Shown: positions 26,129 through 35,938, counted from the stretch's first letter. The stretch: DNA of 64,000 bases from Ruoffia sp044336205 (GCA_044336205.1 CP172318.1:930001-994000), one strand, 5' to 3'. The notes: generated by a model not told the origin, from the sequence alone. Numbers and translations: made by a program.

Positions 26129-27691
26129 ATGACAGACTCAAATATGCCTGTTATAGAGATGAAAGATATCTCTAAAAGATTTGGTGATTTTTATGCAAAT
26201 AAAAATATCAATTTACAACTAAAGAAAGGTGAAATTCATGCTCTTTTAGGAGAGAATGGTGCTGGTAAATCTACCTTAATGAATATTCTATCTGGATTAT
26301 TAGAACCTACTTCAGGGGATATATATATGTCAGGTGAAAAAGTTGAAATTGATTCACCTTCAAGGGCCAATCGATTAGGAATAGGAATGGTTCATCAACA
26401 TTTTATGTTGATTGATGCCTTTACAGTATTAGAAAACATTATGTTAGGAGAAGAAACAGTTTCTGGATTGACTTTAGATAAAGCATCTGCTCAAGCTAAA
26501 ATTGAAGAGTTATCTCGTGCTTATGGATTAAATGTTGATATAAAAGCAAAAGTGTCCTCTATTAGTGTTGGGATGCAACAACGTGTTGAAATATTAAAAG
26601 TATTGTATCGTGGAGCTGACATTTTAATCTTTGATGAACCAACTGCTTCACTAACTCCTCAAGAAATTACTGACTTAATTGAAACATTGAGAAAATTAGC
26701 CAATGAGGGTAAGTCAATTATTATTATCACTCATAAACTAGATGAAATTAAACAAGTAGCTGATAGATGTACAGTAATTCGTCGTGGAGAATCTATTGAT
26801 ACTGTTGACGTTAAGACGACAACGCCAAAACAATTAGCAGATATGATGGTAGGTCGTTCTGTGTCGTTTACAACCGAAAAGGTGGAAGCAACCCCCACAG
26901 ATAATATTTTAGAAATCAAAGACCTAGTCGTTAAAGATGAACGAGATATTGTAGTGGTGGAAAACATATCATTGAATGTCCGTAAAGGAGAAATTGTTGG
27001 TATTGCTGGGATTGATGGTAACGGTCAATCTGAGTTAATACTTGCAATGACAGGTCTGATGCCGATTGAATCAGGAACAGTTATCTATGATGGTGTAGAT
27101 ATTACTGGACAAACACCTCGGCAAATTAATGAAGCTGGAATCTCACATATTCCTGAAGATCGCCATAAATATGGTTTAGTATTAGATATGAGCATTGAAA
27201 GTAATATTGCACTTAAAAATTATTACAAAAAGCCTTTTTCTAACAGAGGATTACTTAACTTTGGTAATTTAGAAAAACAAGCTAAACGCTTAATTGAAGA
27301 ATACGATGTAAGAACCACATCTGAGAAAGCTACAGCTAGATCATTATCAGGAGGAAACCAACAAAAAGCTATCATTGCTCGTGAAATAGATAGTGATCCT
27401 AAGTTTTTAATTGCTGCTAACCCTACGAGAGGACTTGACGTTGGAGCGATTGAATTTATTCATAAGAGTATTATTGAGCAACGCGATAATGGAAAAGGGG
27501 TATTACTCATGAGTTTCGAACTAGATGAGATTCTTGATGTGACGGATAGAGTATTAGTTATGTTTGATGGTCGAATCGTTGCTGATATTCCAACAAGTGA
27601 GACTAATGAACAAGATTTAGGACTAATGATGGCTGGGACACCTTATTCTGAAATCGTAAAAGAACGTCAGAAAGGAAGTGCTGTGCAATGA
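26129..27691 (+). CDS. nupA: Nucleoside ABC transporter, ATP-binding protein
   Basis: ATPase of the BMP-type nucleoside importer (NupABC as in Lactococcus). The 520 residues hold two ABC domains in tandem. The first has Walker A GENGAGKST, a degenerate signature SVGMQQRVEI and Walker B ILIFDEPTA. The second has a deviant Walker A GIDGNGQSE, signature LSGGNQQKAIIARE and ANPTRGLDVGA. A degenerate second ATP site is normal for this sugar/nucleoside family. The start follows GTGAGGAG. Its last four bases (ATGA) overlap the nupB start, so translation is coupled. Confidence 0.94.
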   Translation: MTDSNMPVIEMKDISKRFGDFYANKNINLQLKKGEIHALLGENGAGKSTLMNILSGLLEPTSGDIYMSGEKVEIDSPSRANRLGIGMVHQHFMLIDAFTVLENIMLGEETVSGLTLDKASAQAKIEELSRAYGLNVDIKAKVSSISVGMQQRVEILKVLYRGADILIFDEPTASLTPQEITDLIETLRKLANEGKSIIIITHKLDEIKQVADRCTVIRRGESIDTVDVKTTTPKQLADMMVGRSVSFTTEKVEATPTDNILEIKDLVVKDERDIVVVENISLNVRKGEIVGIAGIDGNGQSELILAMTGLMPIESGTVIYDGVDITGQTPRQINEAGISHIPEDRHKYGLVLDMSIESNIALKNYYKKPFSNRGLLNFGNLEKQAKRLIEEYDVRTTSEKATARSLSGGNQQKAIIAREIDSDPKFLIAANPTRGLDVGAIEFIHKSIIEQRDNGKGVLLMSFELDEILDVTDRVLVMFDGRIVADIPTSETNEQDLGLMMAGTPYSEIVKERQKGSAVQ

Positions 27692-28773
27692 GATCAAAAA
27701 TTAGCAAAATGATGGTGCCTCTACTATCTGTGATAATTGGTTTAATCTTTGGAGCGATCATTATGATTCTCTTTGGATATGACCCAATTGCTGGATACAA
27801 AGCACTTCTAACAGGTGCTTTAGGTAATCCATTCAATATAGGGCAAACGATTAGAGCGGCAACACCGTTAATCTTCACAGGATTAGGGTTTTCAGTAGCA
27901 TATACAGCTGGTTTCTTTAATATTGGTTTAGCAGGCCAAGCACTTTGTGGTTGGTTGGTTTCTGTCTGGATTGGAATTTCACTTCCAGATGCACCTACTA
28001 TTATTGTTCTTCCCTTAGCTATACTAGGAGGAGCCCTTGCTGGTGCTTTATGGGCAGGTATTGCAGGTGTGTTAAAAGCGCTCTTTGATACGAGTGAAGT
28101 AATTGTGACGATTATGTTGAACTATGTAGCAATTTATATTTCTGATCATATCGTACGTAATGTCATTACAGACCGTGCTGATGCAACACCTTTTATTGGT
28201 CAAAATGCATCATTGAGAATACAATGGTTAACAGATTTCACCAACGGATCTACTATTCACGGTGGTATATTTTTAGCGTTAATATTCGCCTTTTTAGTTT
28301 ATGTCTTATTGCAGAGAACGACTGTTGGATTTGAATTAAAATCAGTAGGATTTAATAAACATGCAGCGAATTATGCAGGTATGAATGCTAAACGTAATAT
28401 TATCATTGCTATGTTGCTTTCTGGAGCACTTGCAGGTTTAGGTGGTGTCATGAACGGTTTAGGAGAGTTTAGAAATGTTTTTCTAACAAATGGTGTAGCA
28501 CCAGCTATAGGTTTTGATGGATTGGCTGTTGCTTTATTAGGTACTTTAAACCCAATCGGAATTATCTTCTCAAGTTTATTATTCGGTGGATTAAAAACAG
28601 GTGGAACTATTATGCCACTAATGGCAGGTGTACCATCAGAAATCGTGGATATTGCGACTGCGGCAATCATTTTCTTTGTAGGTGCTAACTATGTTATTAC
28701 TTACTTTGTGGATCGTCGTGCTAAATCAAAACTAAGTAATACCGAAGTAATAACTCAAGGAGGGGATGAGTAA
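27688..28773 (+). CDS. nupB: Nucleoside ABC transporter permease
   Basis: Membrane subunit (361 residues) of the nucleoside importer, BPD_transp_2/RbsC-like family, with about eight to ten hydrophobic segments from MMVPLLSVIIGLIFGAII to the C-terminal IIFFVGANYVITYF. The family cytoplasmic loop is visible as LKSVGFNKHAANYAGMNAKR, and FNIGLAGQALCGWL is a typical segment. It overlaps nupA by four bases and nupC by one, so the three form one operon. Confidence 0.93.
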   Translation: MRSKISKMMVPLLSVIIGLIFGAIIMILFGYDPIAGYKALLTGALGNPFNIGQTIRAATPLIFTGLGFSVAYTAGFFNIGLAGQALCGWLVSVWIGISLPDAPTIIVLPLAILGGALAGALWAGIAGVLKALFDTSEVIVTIMLNYVAIYISDHIVRNVITDRADATPFIGQNASLRIQWLTDFTNGSTIHGGIFLALIFAFLVYVLLQRTTVGFELKSVGFNKHAANYAGMNAKRNIIIAMLLSGALAGLGGVMNGLGEFRNVFLTNGVAPAIGFDGLAVALLGTLNPIGIIFSSLLFGGLKTGGTIMPLMAGVPSEIVDIATAAIIFFVGANYVITYFVDRRAKSKLSNTEVITQGGDE

Positions 28774-29726
28774 TGGTTAATTTATTAGCATTAATTGTTT
28801 CGTCTACATTAGTGTATTCTGCCCCGTTAATCTTTACAGCAATTGGTGGTGTATTCTCTGAACGTAGCGGGATCGTTAACGTAGGACTTGAGGGTATCAT
28901 GGTTATGGGAGCTTTCAGTTCCGTTGTATTTAATTTATATTATGCTGATTCATTTGGAACATGGACACCTTGGATTGGTTTGCTTGTCGGAGCAGTGGCG
29001 GGAGCAGCTATTGCTTTTATCCATGCTTTGGCAACTGTTAACCTACGTGCCGACCACATCATCTCAGGGACCGTTGTTAACTTAGCAGCTCCTGCTCTTG
29101 CAGTATTCTTAACAAGAGTATTGTTTGAACAACGTGGTCAGACAGATATTATTAGACAATCTTTTGGATATTTTAATTTCCCAGTGTTAAAAGATATTCC
29201 AATAATTGGAAAAATTTTCTTCCAATCAACTTCATTACCGGCTTATGTAGGTATTATCGCAGCATTTATTTGTTGGTTTGTACTAGCTAAGACGCGTTTT
29301 GGTTTAAGAATTCGTTCTGTCGGTGAGAACCCACTTGCTGCTGATACTTTAGGAATTAATGTTTATTTAATGAAGTATGCAGGAGTGATCTTGTCAGGAA
29401 TCTTTGGGGGAATTGGTGGAGCAGTATTATCTCAATCTATTTCTTTAAACTTCTCAATATCTACAATCGCGGGACAAGGGTTTATGTCAATGGCAGCAAT
29501 GATTTTTGGTAATTGGAATCCAGTAGGTGCAATGTTAGCGGCTCTTTTCTTCGGTTTTGCACAAAGCCTATCAGTAGTAGGTTCTCAAATTCCATTTATT
29601 GAGAATATTGATCCAGTATACTTACAAATTGCACCTTATGTGATTACAATCATTGTTTTAGTTAGCTTTGTTGGTAAATCATTAGGGCCAGCAGCAAACG
29701 GAAAGACATACATTAAATCAAAATAA
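28773..29726 (+). CDS. nupC: Nucleoside ABC transporter permease
   Basis: Second membrane subunit (317 residues), same family as NupB, with GGVFSERSGIVNVGLEGIMV near the N-terminus and the coupling loop LRIRSVGENPLAADTLGINV. It is shorter than NupB, as in other NupABC systems. The start overlaps the nupB stop (TAATG). It is the last gene of the operon and is followed by a compound terminator. Confidence 0.93.
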   Translation: MVNLLALIVSSTLVYSAPLIFTAIGGVFSERSGIVNVGLEGIMVMGAFSSVVFNLYYADSFGTWTPWIGLLVGAVAGAAIAFIHALATVNLRADHIISGTVVNLAAPALAVFLTRVLFEQRGQTDIIRQSFGYFNFPVLKDIPIIGKIFFQSTSLPAYVGIIAAFICWFVLAKTRFGLRIRSVGENPLAADTLGINVYLMKYAGVILSGIFGGIGGAVLSQSISLNFSISTIAGQGFMSMAAMIFGNWNPVGAMLAALFFGFAQSLSVVGSQIPFIENIDPVYLQIAPYVITIIVLVSFVGKSLGPAANGKTYIKSK

Positions 29727-29783
29727 TTGGTGTGAAATTATACAGTAATATTTACAGTACATAAATACGAGACATTTAAATTT

Positions 29784-29845
29784 AAACCAAACTTTTTCAT
29801 TTTGTTAGTGCTAGAAAGCAACTGAATGAAAGAGTTTGGTTTTTT
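29784..29845 (+). terminator. Compound nupC terminator
   Basis: AAACCAAACTTTTTCATT (29784-29801) pairs with AATGAAAGAGTTTGGTTT (29825-29842) with one G-U pair. A small inner hairpin (AGTGC with GCA-ACT) fills the loop, and a T-run follows. Confidence 0.85.
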
Positions 29846-29950
29846 GCAAAAATTATATTTTTTTGTTGTCTAATTTATTTATCTACTAAAGATTTATCTA
29901 TGCTATAATACATAATAGTATATATATCGATGCGAAAAGAGGTCTGTTAT

Positions 29951-30964
29951 ATGAGTGAATTGGGAACAAAGTTACGCGACGCGCGTGTTGAAAAAGGGTA
30001 TACACTCAATACCTTGCAACAAATGACAAAAATTCAAAAAAAATACTTACAAGCAATTGAATTAGGAAATTATGATGAAATGCCAGGAAGCTTTTATGTG
30101 AGAGCTTTCGTGAAGCAATATGCTGATACAGTGGGTCTCGATGGGGATAAATTATTAGAAGAATACGAAAATGAATTATCTCTCAATAAAAATGAAGAGG
30201 AGACACTAGTCGCTGAAAAGGAAGAGTTACCTAGTAGAGCACAAAGATATGAAGAAAAAGAAAAAAATGGTATTGAAGCTTTATTATCTTATTTGCCTTT
30301 AGTTTTATTAGTTACAATTGTTGTTGCTATTATGATATTCTTAGTTATAGCAATTAACAATATTAACAATGAACAAAAATCTGAAGAAATGGCTTCAAAT
30401 GATTCTTCGACGAGTATCGTAAGTGTTGTAGAGCCAGAATCATCTGCTTCATCTGAAGTATCTGAAAGTGCTGAAGAGGAATCCGTAGAAGAAGTAGAAC
30501 TTTCCGAAAACGATATTAGAGTTGGTGATCAAGTACTAACACTTACTTCTGAGGTTGGTGAGCCAACAACCTATGAATTGAATGCTGCTTTTAATAACTA
30601 TGAGTTTGAAATTGAAGGAAATGCCTATGTCTGGGTAGGAATCTTTGAAGATGGTGTTATTGTAGAAGATACTACTGTCGTCGAAGGTGAAACCTTAGAA
30701 TATACCGCATCATCTGGAACACAAGAAGTAAGAGTATCATTTGGATATACCGAAGGGGCGACTCTTAAGGTGAATGGAACTGTCATTGAACCTGTTGGAC
30801 AATACTTAACTGAGACGATTATCTTTAGATTACCTGAGGATACCGATTTTAATACAGGATCTGAAACGATTGAATTAGATATTCCAGAGGAAGATAGTGA
30901 CGCAGAAGAGTTCCAAGGGCCTGCTGTCTTAGATCCTTCGAACAATACAGACGGGGCTGAATAA
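29951..30964 (+). CDS. rodZ: RodZ-like helix-turn-helix membrane protein
   Basis: Cell-shape protein that links MreB to the membrane. ATG 29951 follows AAGAGGTC and gives 337 residues; the frame is open from 29930 but without a ribosome-binding site. Order: Cro/CI-type helix-turn-helix (about 1-70, ELGTKLRDARVEKGYTL and YLQAIELGNYDEMPG), a charged linker, one membrane helix (about 104-125, YLPLVLLVTIVVAIMIFLV), a Ser/Glu-rich extracytoplasmic linker and a C-terminal beta-rich DUF4115 domain. It sits directly upstream of pgsA, as in other Firmicutes. A TATAAT at 29904-29909 is a likely -10. Confidence 0.9.
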   Translation: MSELGTKLRDARVEKGYTLNTLQQMTKIQKKYLQAIELGNYDEMPGSFYVRAFVKQYADTVGLDGDKLLEEYENELSLNKNEEETLVAEKEELPSRAQRYEEKEKNGIEALLSYLPLVLLVTIVVAIMIFLVIAINNINNEQKSEEMASNDSSTSIVSVVEPESSASSEVSESAEEESVEEVELSENDIRVGDQVLTLTSEVGEPTTYELNAAFNNYEFEIEGNAYVWVGIFEDGVIVEDTTVVEGETLEYTASSGTQEVRVSFGYTEGATLKVNGTVIEPVGQYLTETIIFRLPEDTDFNTGSETIELDIPEEDSDAEEFQGPAVLDPSNNTDGAE

Positions 30965-30965
30965 T

Positions 30966-31556
30966 ATGCAAATGAATATTGCTAACAAATTAACAGTAGC
31001 TAGGATGGTTCTAATACCAGTCTTTATTGTATTGATGTACATATCGAATGACTATGGAACGATTGATTTGCTAGGGGCTAGTATACCGAAATTTCAATTT
31101 ATTGCAGGGATTGTTTTCGCTGTTGCGAGTTTTACTGATTATTTGGATGGACATTTAGCTAGAAAACACGGTTTAGTGACTTCATTTGGGGAGTTTTTTG
31201 ATCCGATGGCTGATAAATTATTAGTTATCTCAGCATTAATTATGCTCACAGCACAAGGGCGAATTCCAGCCTGGATTGTTATTATTATAATTAGTAGAGA
31301 GTTGTTAGTGACAGGTTTGCGTGTGCTTTTAGCCACGCATAGTGGGAAAGTTATGGCAGCTGCTTTACCTGGTAAGGTTAAGACCTTTACTCAAATGTTT
31401 GCTATCTTGTTTTACCTATTCAATGATATTGGATTTGCATTATTCAATATTCCAATAGCAACTATTTTAATTTATGTTTGTTTAATTTTTACTATTTATT
31501 CTGGAGCAGATTATTTTTATCAAGGGCGTCATGTCTTTTTAGATTCAAACACATAA
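30966..31556 (+). CDS. pgsA: CDP-diacylglycerol-glycerol-3-phosphate 3-phosphatidyltransferase
   Basis: Membrane enzyme that makes phosphatidylglycerol phosphate, the committed step to phosphatidylglycerol. The 196 residues carry the CDP-alcohol phosphotransferase signature: DYLDGHLARKHG then GEFFDPMADKLL, with all metal-binding Asp residues present. About six hydrophobic segments. It starts two bases after the rodZ stop and is cotranscribed with it; an alternative ATG lies two codons in (MNIANKL). Confidence 0.95.
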   Translation: MQMNIANKLTVARMVLIPVFIVLMYISNDYGTIDLLGASIPKFQFIAGIVFAVASFTDYLDGHLARKHGLVTSFGEFFDPMADKLLVISALIMLTAQGRIPAWIVIIIISRELLVTGLRVLLATHSGKVMAAALPGKVKTFTQMFAILFYLFNDIGFALFNIPIATILIYVCLIFTIYSGADYFYQGRHVFLDSNT

Positions 31557-31577
31557 TGCAATTCATATGTTTTTATT

Positions 31578-31621
31578 AACAATTTACTTCATGATATATT
31601 TGATGAAGTAAATTGTTTTAT
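31578..31621 (+). terminator. rodZ-pgsA terminator
   Basis: AACAATTTACTTCAT (31578-31592) pairs perfectly with ATGAAGTAAATTGTT (31603-31617), followed by a T-rich run. Confidence 0.85.
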
Positions 31622-31689
31622 TTTGCAAATATTTAAAATTAATTAATGGGAATGACGTTAAAAAGTGTATATATAGATGGAGGGGTTTT

Positions 31690-32973
31690 TTGAAAGCAGA
31701 AATTATTTCAATTGGAACAGAATTACTTATGGGCTATATTCTTAATACTAATGCACAAGATATAGCTAAAGAGTTACTAGACATTGGCATTGGAACTTAC
31801 TATCAATCCGTCGTTGGAGATAATGAGTTACGTATTAAGGAAGCTTTGAATAATGCTTCTAACCGATCAGATATCATTATAATAACCGGAGGATTAGGGC
31901 CGACTGAGGATGATATTACAAAACAAATTTTAGCTGAATTTTTAGGAGAGGAAGTTGTTCTTGACGATAATCACTTACAAAGAATTCAATCATATTTTCA
32001 AGACAGTGGCAGACAAATGACATCTATTAATAAAAAACAGGCTTATACTATCCAAGGGGCTAAAGTTTTACCGAATGATGTGGGTCTAGCATCTGGATTA
32101 ATTTATACTGTTAAGAATAAAGACCAGTATTATATTGTTCTCCCAGGTCCGCCTCACGAAATGAATCATATGCTTAAAAACTATGCAAAGAATTTTTTGC
32201 TCGATAAAATCTTTAAAAGAGAATTAATTAATTCCGTCTATTTGAATTTCTTTGATATAGGAGAATCTGCTGTTGCAGATCGTATAAATGATTTAATTGT
32301 TGAACAAACAAATCCTACGATTGCAATATACGCTCAACCTAAAAGAGTGACAGTAAGATTAACAGCGAGTGATAGTACTGAAATAGAAGTCGATTCGTCT
32401 TTAAAAAAACTTTCAAATAAGATTTTAGATCGTCTTTCAGAGTATTTTATTGGTTATGGATCTGATCAAACTTATGAAAAATTCACCATAGATCAGCTAA
32501 AAAAAGCAAACTTAACTCTATCTGTTGCTGAAAGTTTAACGGGTGGGCTGGTGCTTGAGAAATTAACAAATACTCCGGGAGCTTCTGAAGTAATTAAAGG
32601 AGGAGTTGTTACATATCAAACGGAATCTAAGGAAAAAATATTAAACATTCCAAAAGAGATCATTGAAAGATATTCAGTCGTAAGTAAAGAAGTAGCGATT
32701 CAAATGGCAGAAAGAACGCTTGACTTAACTCAATCTGATATTGCAATATCATTAACAGGGGTGGCTGGGCCTGAAAAACTAGATAATCATCCTGTAGGAG
32801 AAGTGTTTATTTCTTTAGCTGCTACCAACTCAAAAACGGAAACGATTCAATTGAATATTACAAATAAACCAAGAGAAATAGTTAGAGATATTGCTAAACA
32901 TGAGGCTTTAAAGTGTGTGAATAAATATTTAAACAAACAGAACAAATGTTCGTTTTTCTCTTGCAATAATTAG
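31690..32973 (+). CDS. cinA: CinA: competence/damage-inducible protein, NMN amidohydrolase domain
   Basis: Two-domain protein (427 residues). The N-terminal MoaB/MogA-like domain (about 1-170) is shown by ISIGTELLMG, GGLGPTEDDITK and LPGPPHEM. The C-terminal nicotinamide mononucleotide deamidase domain (about 260-415) is shown by VAESLTGGLVLEKLTNTPGA and SLTGVAGPE. It acts in pyridine nucleotide salvage and is linked to competence and recA in many Firmicutes. The start is TTG, preceded by GGAGGGG and supported by the standard KAEIISIGTE start. The last dozen residues (KQNKCSFFSCNN) extend past the usual end, and their codons hold a LexA box for recA. Confidence 0.93.
   Translation: MKAEIISIGTELLMGYILNTNAQDIAKELLDIGIGTYYQSVVGDNELRIKEALNNASNRSDIIIITGGLGPTEDDITKQILAEFLGEEVVLDDNHLQRIQSYFQDSGRQMTSINKKQAYTIQGAKVLPNDVGLASGLIYTVKNKDQYYIVLPGPPHEMNHMLKNYAKNFLLDKIFKRELINSVYLNFFDIGESAVADRINDLIVEQTNPTIAIYAQPKRVTVRLTASDSTEIEVDSSLKKLSNKILDRLSEYFIGYGSDQTYEKFTIDQLKKANLTLSVAESLTGGLVLEKLTNTPGASEVIKGGVVTYQTESKEKILNIPKEIIERYSVVSKEVAIQMAERTLDLTQSDIAISLTGVAGPEKLDNHPVGEVFISLAATNSKTETIQLNITNKPREIVRDIAKHEALKCVNKYLNKQNKCSFFSCNN
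32940..32951 (+). promoter_or_regulatory. LexA (SOS) box upstream of recA
   Basis: GAACAAATGTTC, a perfect match to the Gram-positive GAAC-N4-GTTC core, with a G after it as in the longer consensus. It lies in the last codons of cinA, nine bases upstream of the recA -35 box. Confidence 0.75.
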
Positions 32974-32989
32974 AAACAAAAGTTACAAT
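32961..32989 (+). promoter_or_regulatory. recA promoter
   Basis: TTGCAA (32961-32966), a 17-base spacer and TACAAT (32984-32989), 33 bases before the recA start. Confidence 0.65.
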
Positions 32990-33022
32990 ATACTTGACAA
33001 TGAAATGGAGGCAAAGTTAACT

Positions 33023-34087
33023 ATGGTAGATAATGAAAGAAAAAAAGCTTTAGACTTAGCGTTAAAAGGTATTGAAAAGAATTTTGGTAAGGGGGCCATT
33101 ATGCGTTTGGGAGATCGTACAGATGCACGAATCTCTACGGTTCCAACTGGTTCTTTACAATTAGATATTGCACTTGGAGTAGGTGGATACCCTCGAGGCC
33201 GTATTATTGAGTGTTACGGACCAGAATCCTCTGGTAAGACAACAGTGGCCCTTCATGCAATTGCTGAAGTGCAAAAGAATGGTGGGTTAGCAGCTTTTAT
33301 TGATGCAGAACATGCACTTGATCCAGATTATGCGGCCAATCTTGGTGTCAATGTTGATGAGTTATTATTATCTCAGCCTGATACTGGTGAGCAAGCATTG
33401 GAAATTGCTGATGCCCTAGTTTCCTCAGGAGCTATTGATATTGTAGTAATTGACTCAGTCGCTGCTTTAGTCCCAAGAGCTGAGATTGAAGGAGAAATGG
33501 GAGATTCACATATTGGACTTCAAGCTCGTCTGATGTCACAAGCATTAAGAAAGTTATCAGGGTCAATTAACAAAACAAAAACAATTGCTTTCTTTATTAA
33601 CCAAATCCGTGAGAAGGTTGGTGTTATGTTCGGAAACCCAGAAACAACACCAGGAGGACGTGCGTTAAAATTCTACTCAAGCATTCGTTTAGAAGTTAGA
33701 AGAACGGAATCAATTAAAGATAGTGGTGATTTTGTTGGTAACAGAACACGAATTAAAGTGGTTAAGAACAAAGTAGCACCTCCGTTTAAAGAAGCCTTAG
33801 TAGATATTATTTATGGAAAAGGAATATCTAAAATTGGTGAACTTGTTGATATTGCAGCAGATTTAGAGATTATTAACAAAGCCGGTTCATGGTATTCTTA
33901 TGGAGACGAGAGAATCGGACAAGGACGCGAAAATGCGAAAACTTTCTTAGAGGAAAATCCAGAAATACTAAAAGTTGTTGAAGAAAAAGTAAGAGATCAT
34001 TACTTCAAACAAAAAGGAAGTCTAGGAGTAGTAGAAGAGGAGATTATCGAGGAAGAGTCTACTGAGCTGCCTTTAGATACTGAATAA
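33023..34087 (+). CDS. recA: Recombinase A
   Basis: ATP-dependent strand-exchange protein for homologous recombination and SOS induction. ATG 33023 follows ATGGAGG (33005-33011) and gives 354 residues; the frame opens at 33005 but that ATG overlaps the ribosome-binding site. Motifs: Walker A GPESSGKTT, catalytic Glu in FIDAEHALDPDYA, Walker B IVVIDSVAAL, DNA-binding loop 1 ALVPRAEIEGEMGDSH, and FINQIREKVGVMFGNPETT. It has its own promoter with a LexA box in cinA, and a terminator. Confidence 0.98.
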   Translation: MVDNERKKALDLALKGIEKNFGKGAIMRLGDRTDARISTVPTGSLQLDIALGVGGYPRGRIIECYGPESSGKTTVALHAIAEVQKNGGLAAFIDAEHALDPDYAANLGVNVDELLLSQPDTGEQALEIADALVSSGAIDIVVIDSVAALVPRAEIEGEMGDSHIGLQARLMSQALRKLSGSINKTKTIAFFINQIREKVGVMFGNPETTPGGRALKFYSSIRLEVRRTESIKDSGDFVGNRTRIKVVKNKVAPPFKEALVDIIYGKGISKIGELVDIAADLEIINKAGSWYSYGDERIGQGRENAKTFLEENPEILKVVEEKVRDHYFKQKGSLGVVEEEIIEEESTELPLDTE

Positions 34088-34105
34088 CCTATAATTAAAT
34101 GAGAT

Positions 34106-34146
34106 ATAGTTTTGAGATAGTTTTTGCTATTTCAAAACTATTTTTT
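34106..34146 (+). terminator. recA terminator
   Basis: ATAGTTTTGAGATAG (34106-34120) pairs with CTATTTCAAAACTAT (34127-34141) with one G-U pair; a run of six T follows. Confidence 0.85.
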
Positions 34147-34263
34147 ATTAGAAAAGATCAATTAACTATTTTTTGAAGTATAAAAAAGGGAAATAAAGCG
34201 TTATATTAAGAGGATTGCATTAGAAAACAGTTTGATAAATTTAAAAAATACAATTTGGATTGA

Positions 34264-34292
34264 TTGACTATTTTACAAAATAATCATATGAT
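34264..34292 (+). promoter_or_regulatory. rny promoter
   Basis: TTGACT (34264-34269), a 17-base spacer and TATGAT (34287-34292), 86 bases before the rny start. Confidence 0.65.
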
Positions 34293-34378
34293 AGTAGGTG
34301 TGATAATACACTATTTATTTTACCTAATAAAAAATAAAATGAATATTAAAAAATAATATAGATCAGGAGGTGACTCAT

Positions 34379-35938
34379 ATGGACTTTAAGTCAATCGCCT
34401 TCGCGATCGTTGCTTTAATAATTGGAATGATTATTGGTTTTATCGTTAAAAAAATATCAGATGATAAACAAATTGATGGTGCTAAAGCCAATGCAGAGGT
34501 CATAATTGATGATGCAATTAAGCAGGCACAAATTCTTAAAAGAGAAGCGCTTTTTGAAGCGAAGGAAGAGAATCTTAAATACCGTAATGAGATAGAGACT
34601 GAATTAAAGGATCGTCGTATTGAGGTAAGTAGATCAGAAAATCGTTTAATTCAAAAAGAAGAGTTGTTAGATCAAAAAAGTTTGAATTTAGATAAAAGAG
34701 AATCAAATATCGAAACAAAAGAAAATGATTTAAACCAACGTAATCAAAATGTTACTGATAAAGAAACAAGAGTCAATAATTTAATCCAAGAGCAAGAAGC
34801 AGAATTAGAACGTATTGCCATGCTATCTAGAGATGATGCAGAAGAAATTATTCTCAATGAAACTAAGAATAACTTAACAAATGATATAGCAATTATGGTT
34901 CGTGATGCTGAGCATCAAGCAAAAAGTGAAGCAGATCGAAATGCAAAAAATATTATTTTACAAGCTATTCAAAGAACATCTACAGATATAGTCACAGATA
35001 ATTCCGTAAGCGTTGTCCATCTGCCAAATGACGATATGAAAGGACGAATCATTGGCCGTGAAGGGCGCAATATTCGTACATTTGAAAGTCTGACAGGGGT
35101 AGACTTGATTATTGACGATACACCTGATACTGTCGTATTGAGTGGATTTGATCCTATTCGTCGTCAAATTGCAAAAATTGCTTTAGAAAAATTAATTCAA
35201 GATGGAAGAATTCATCCAGCTCGTATTGAAGAAATGGTTGAAAGAGCTAAAAAAGAAGTCGATGAAAAAATCAGAGAAGTGGGTGAGGAAGCTGTTTTTG
35301 AGTTAGGCATACACTCGCTACATCCAGATTTAATCAAAGTAATTGGTCGTTTAGCTTATAGAACGAGTTACGGACAAAATGTTTTAAAACACTCGATTGA
35401 AGTAGCTAAGCTTACAGGTTATATGGCTGGTGAATTTGGAGAAGATGTTGCCCTTGCTAAACGTGCAGGCTTATTGCATGACTTAGGGAAAGCATTAGAT
35501 AATGAAATTGAAGGAACACATGTGGAAATCGGAGCAGAGATTGCTAAACGTTATAATGAAACTGATACAGTAGTCAATGCAATTGCTTCACACCATGGAG
35601 ATGTTCAACCTACATCTATTATCTCAGTCTTAGTCGCGTTAGCTGATGCATTTTCAGCAGCCCGTCCGGGAGCTAGAAATGAATCATTAGAGAATTATAT
35701 TCGTCGTTTAGAACAATTAGAAGATATTTCTAATAGTATTGACGGAGTATCGCACGCTTATGCAATTCAAGCTGGGAGAGAAGTCAGAGTTGTTGTTAAA
35801 CCAGACAAAATCAATGATGCTCAAGCTGCAAAAGTTGCCTATGATATAAAAAAACGTGTAGAAGCTGAGATGAATTATCCTGGTAATATTAAAGTAACGG
35901 TTATTCGCGAAACAAGATCTGTCGAATATGCCAAATAA
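34379..35938 (+). CDS. rny: Ribonuclease Y
   Basis: Membrane-anchored endoribonuclease that starts mRNA decay. ATG 34379 follows AGGAGG, giving 519 residues. Order: membrane helix (about 5-24, IAFAIVALIIGMIIGFIV), a long charged coiled coil (about 30-200), a KH RNA-binding domain with MKGRIIGREGRNIRTFE, and an HD phosphodiesterase domain with the metal ligands in HSIEVAKLTG and LLHDLGKAL. The ymdB gene downstream also follows rny in Bacillus. Confidence 0.97.
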   Translation: MDFKSIAFAIVALIIGMIIGFIVKKISDDKQIDGAKANAEVIIDDAIKQAQILKREALFEAKEENLKYRNEIETELKDRRIEVSRSENRLIQKEELLDQKSLNLDKRESNIETKENDLNQRNQNVTDKETRVNNLIQEQEAELERIAMLSRDDAEEIILNETKNNLTNDIAIMVRDAEHQAKSEADRNAKNIILQAIQRTSTDIVTDNSVSVVHLPNDDMKGRIIGREGRNIRTFESLTGVDLIIDDTPDTVVLSGFDPIRRQIAKIALEKLIQDGRIHPARIEEMVERAKKEVDEKIREVGEEAVFELGIHSLHPDLIKVIGRLAYRTSYGQNVLKHSIEVAKLTGYMAGEFGEDVALAKRAGLLHDLGKALDNEIEGTHVEIGAEIAKRYNETDTVVNAIASHHGDVQPTSIISVLVALADAFSAARPGARNESLENYIRRLEQLEDISNSIDGVSHAYAIQAGREVRVVVKPDKINDAQAAKVAYDIKKRVEAEMNYPGNIKVTVIRETRSVEYAK

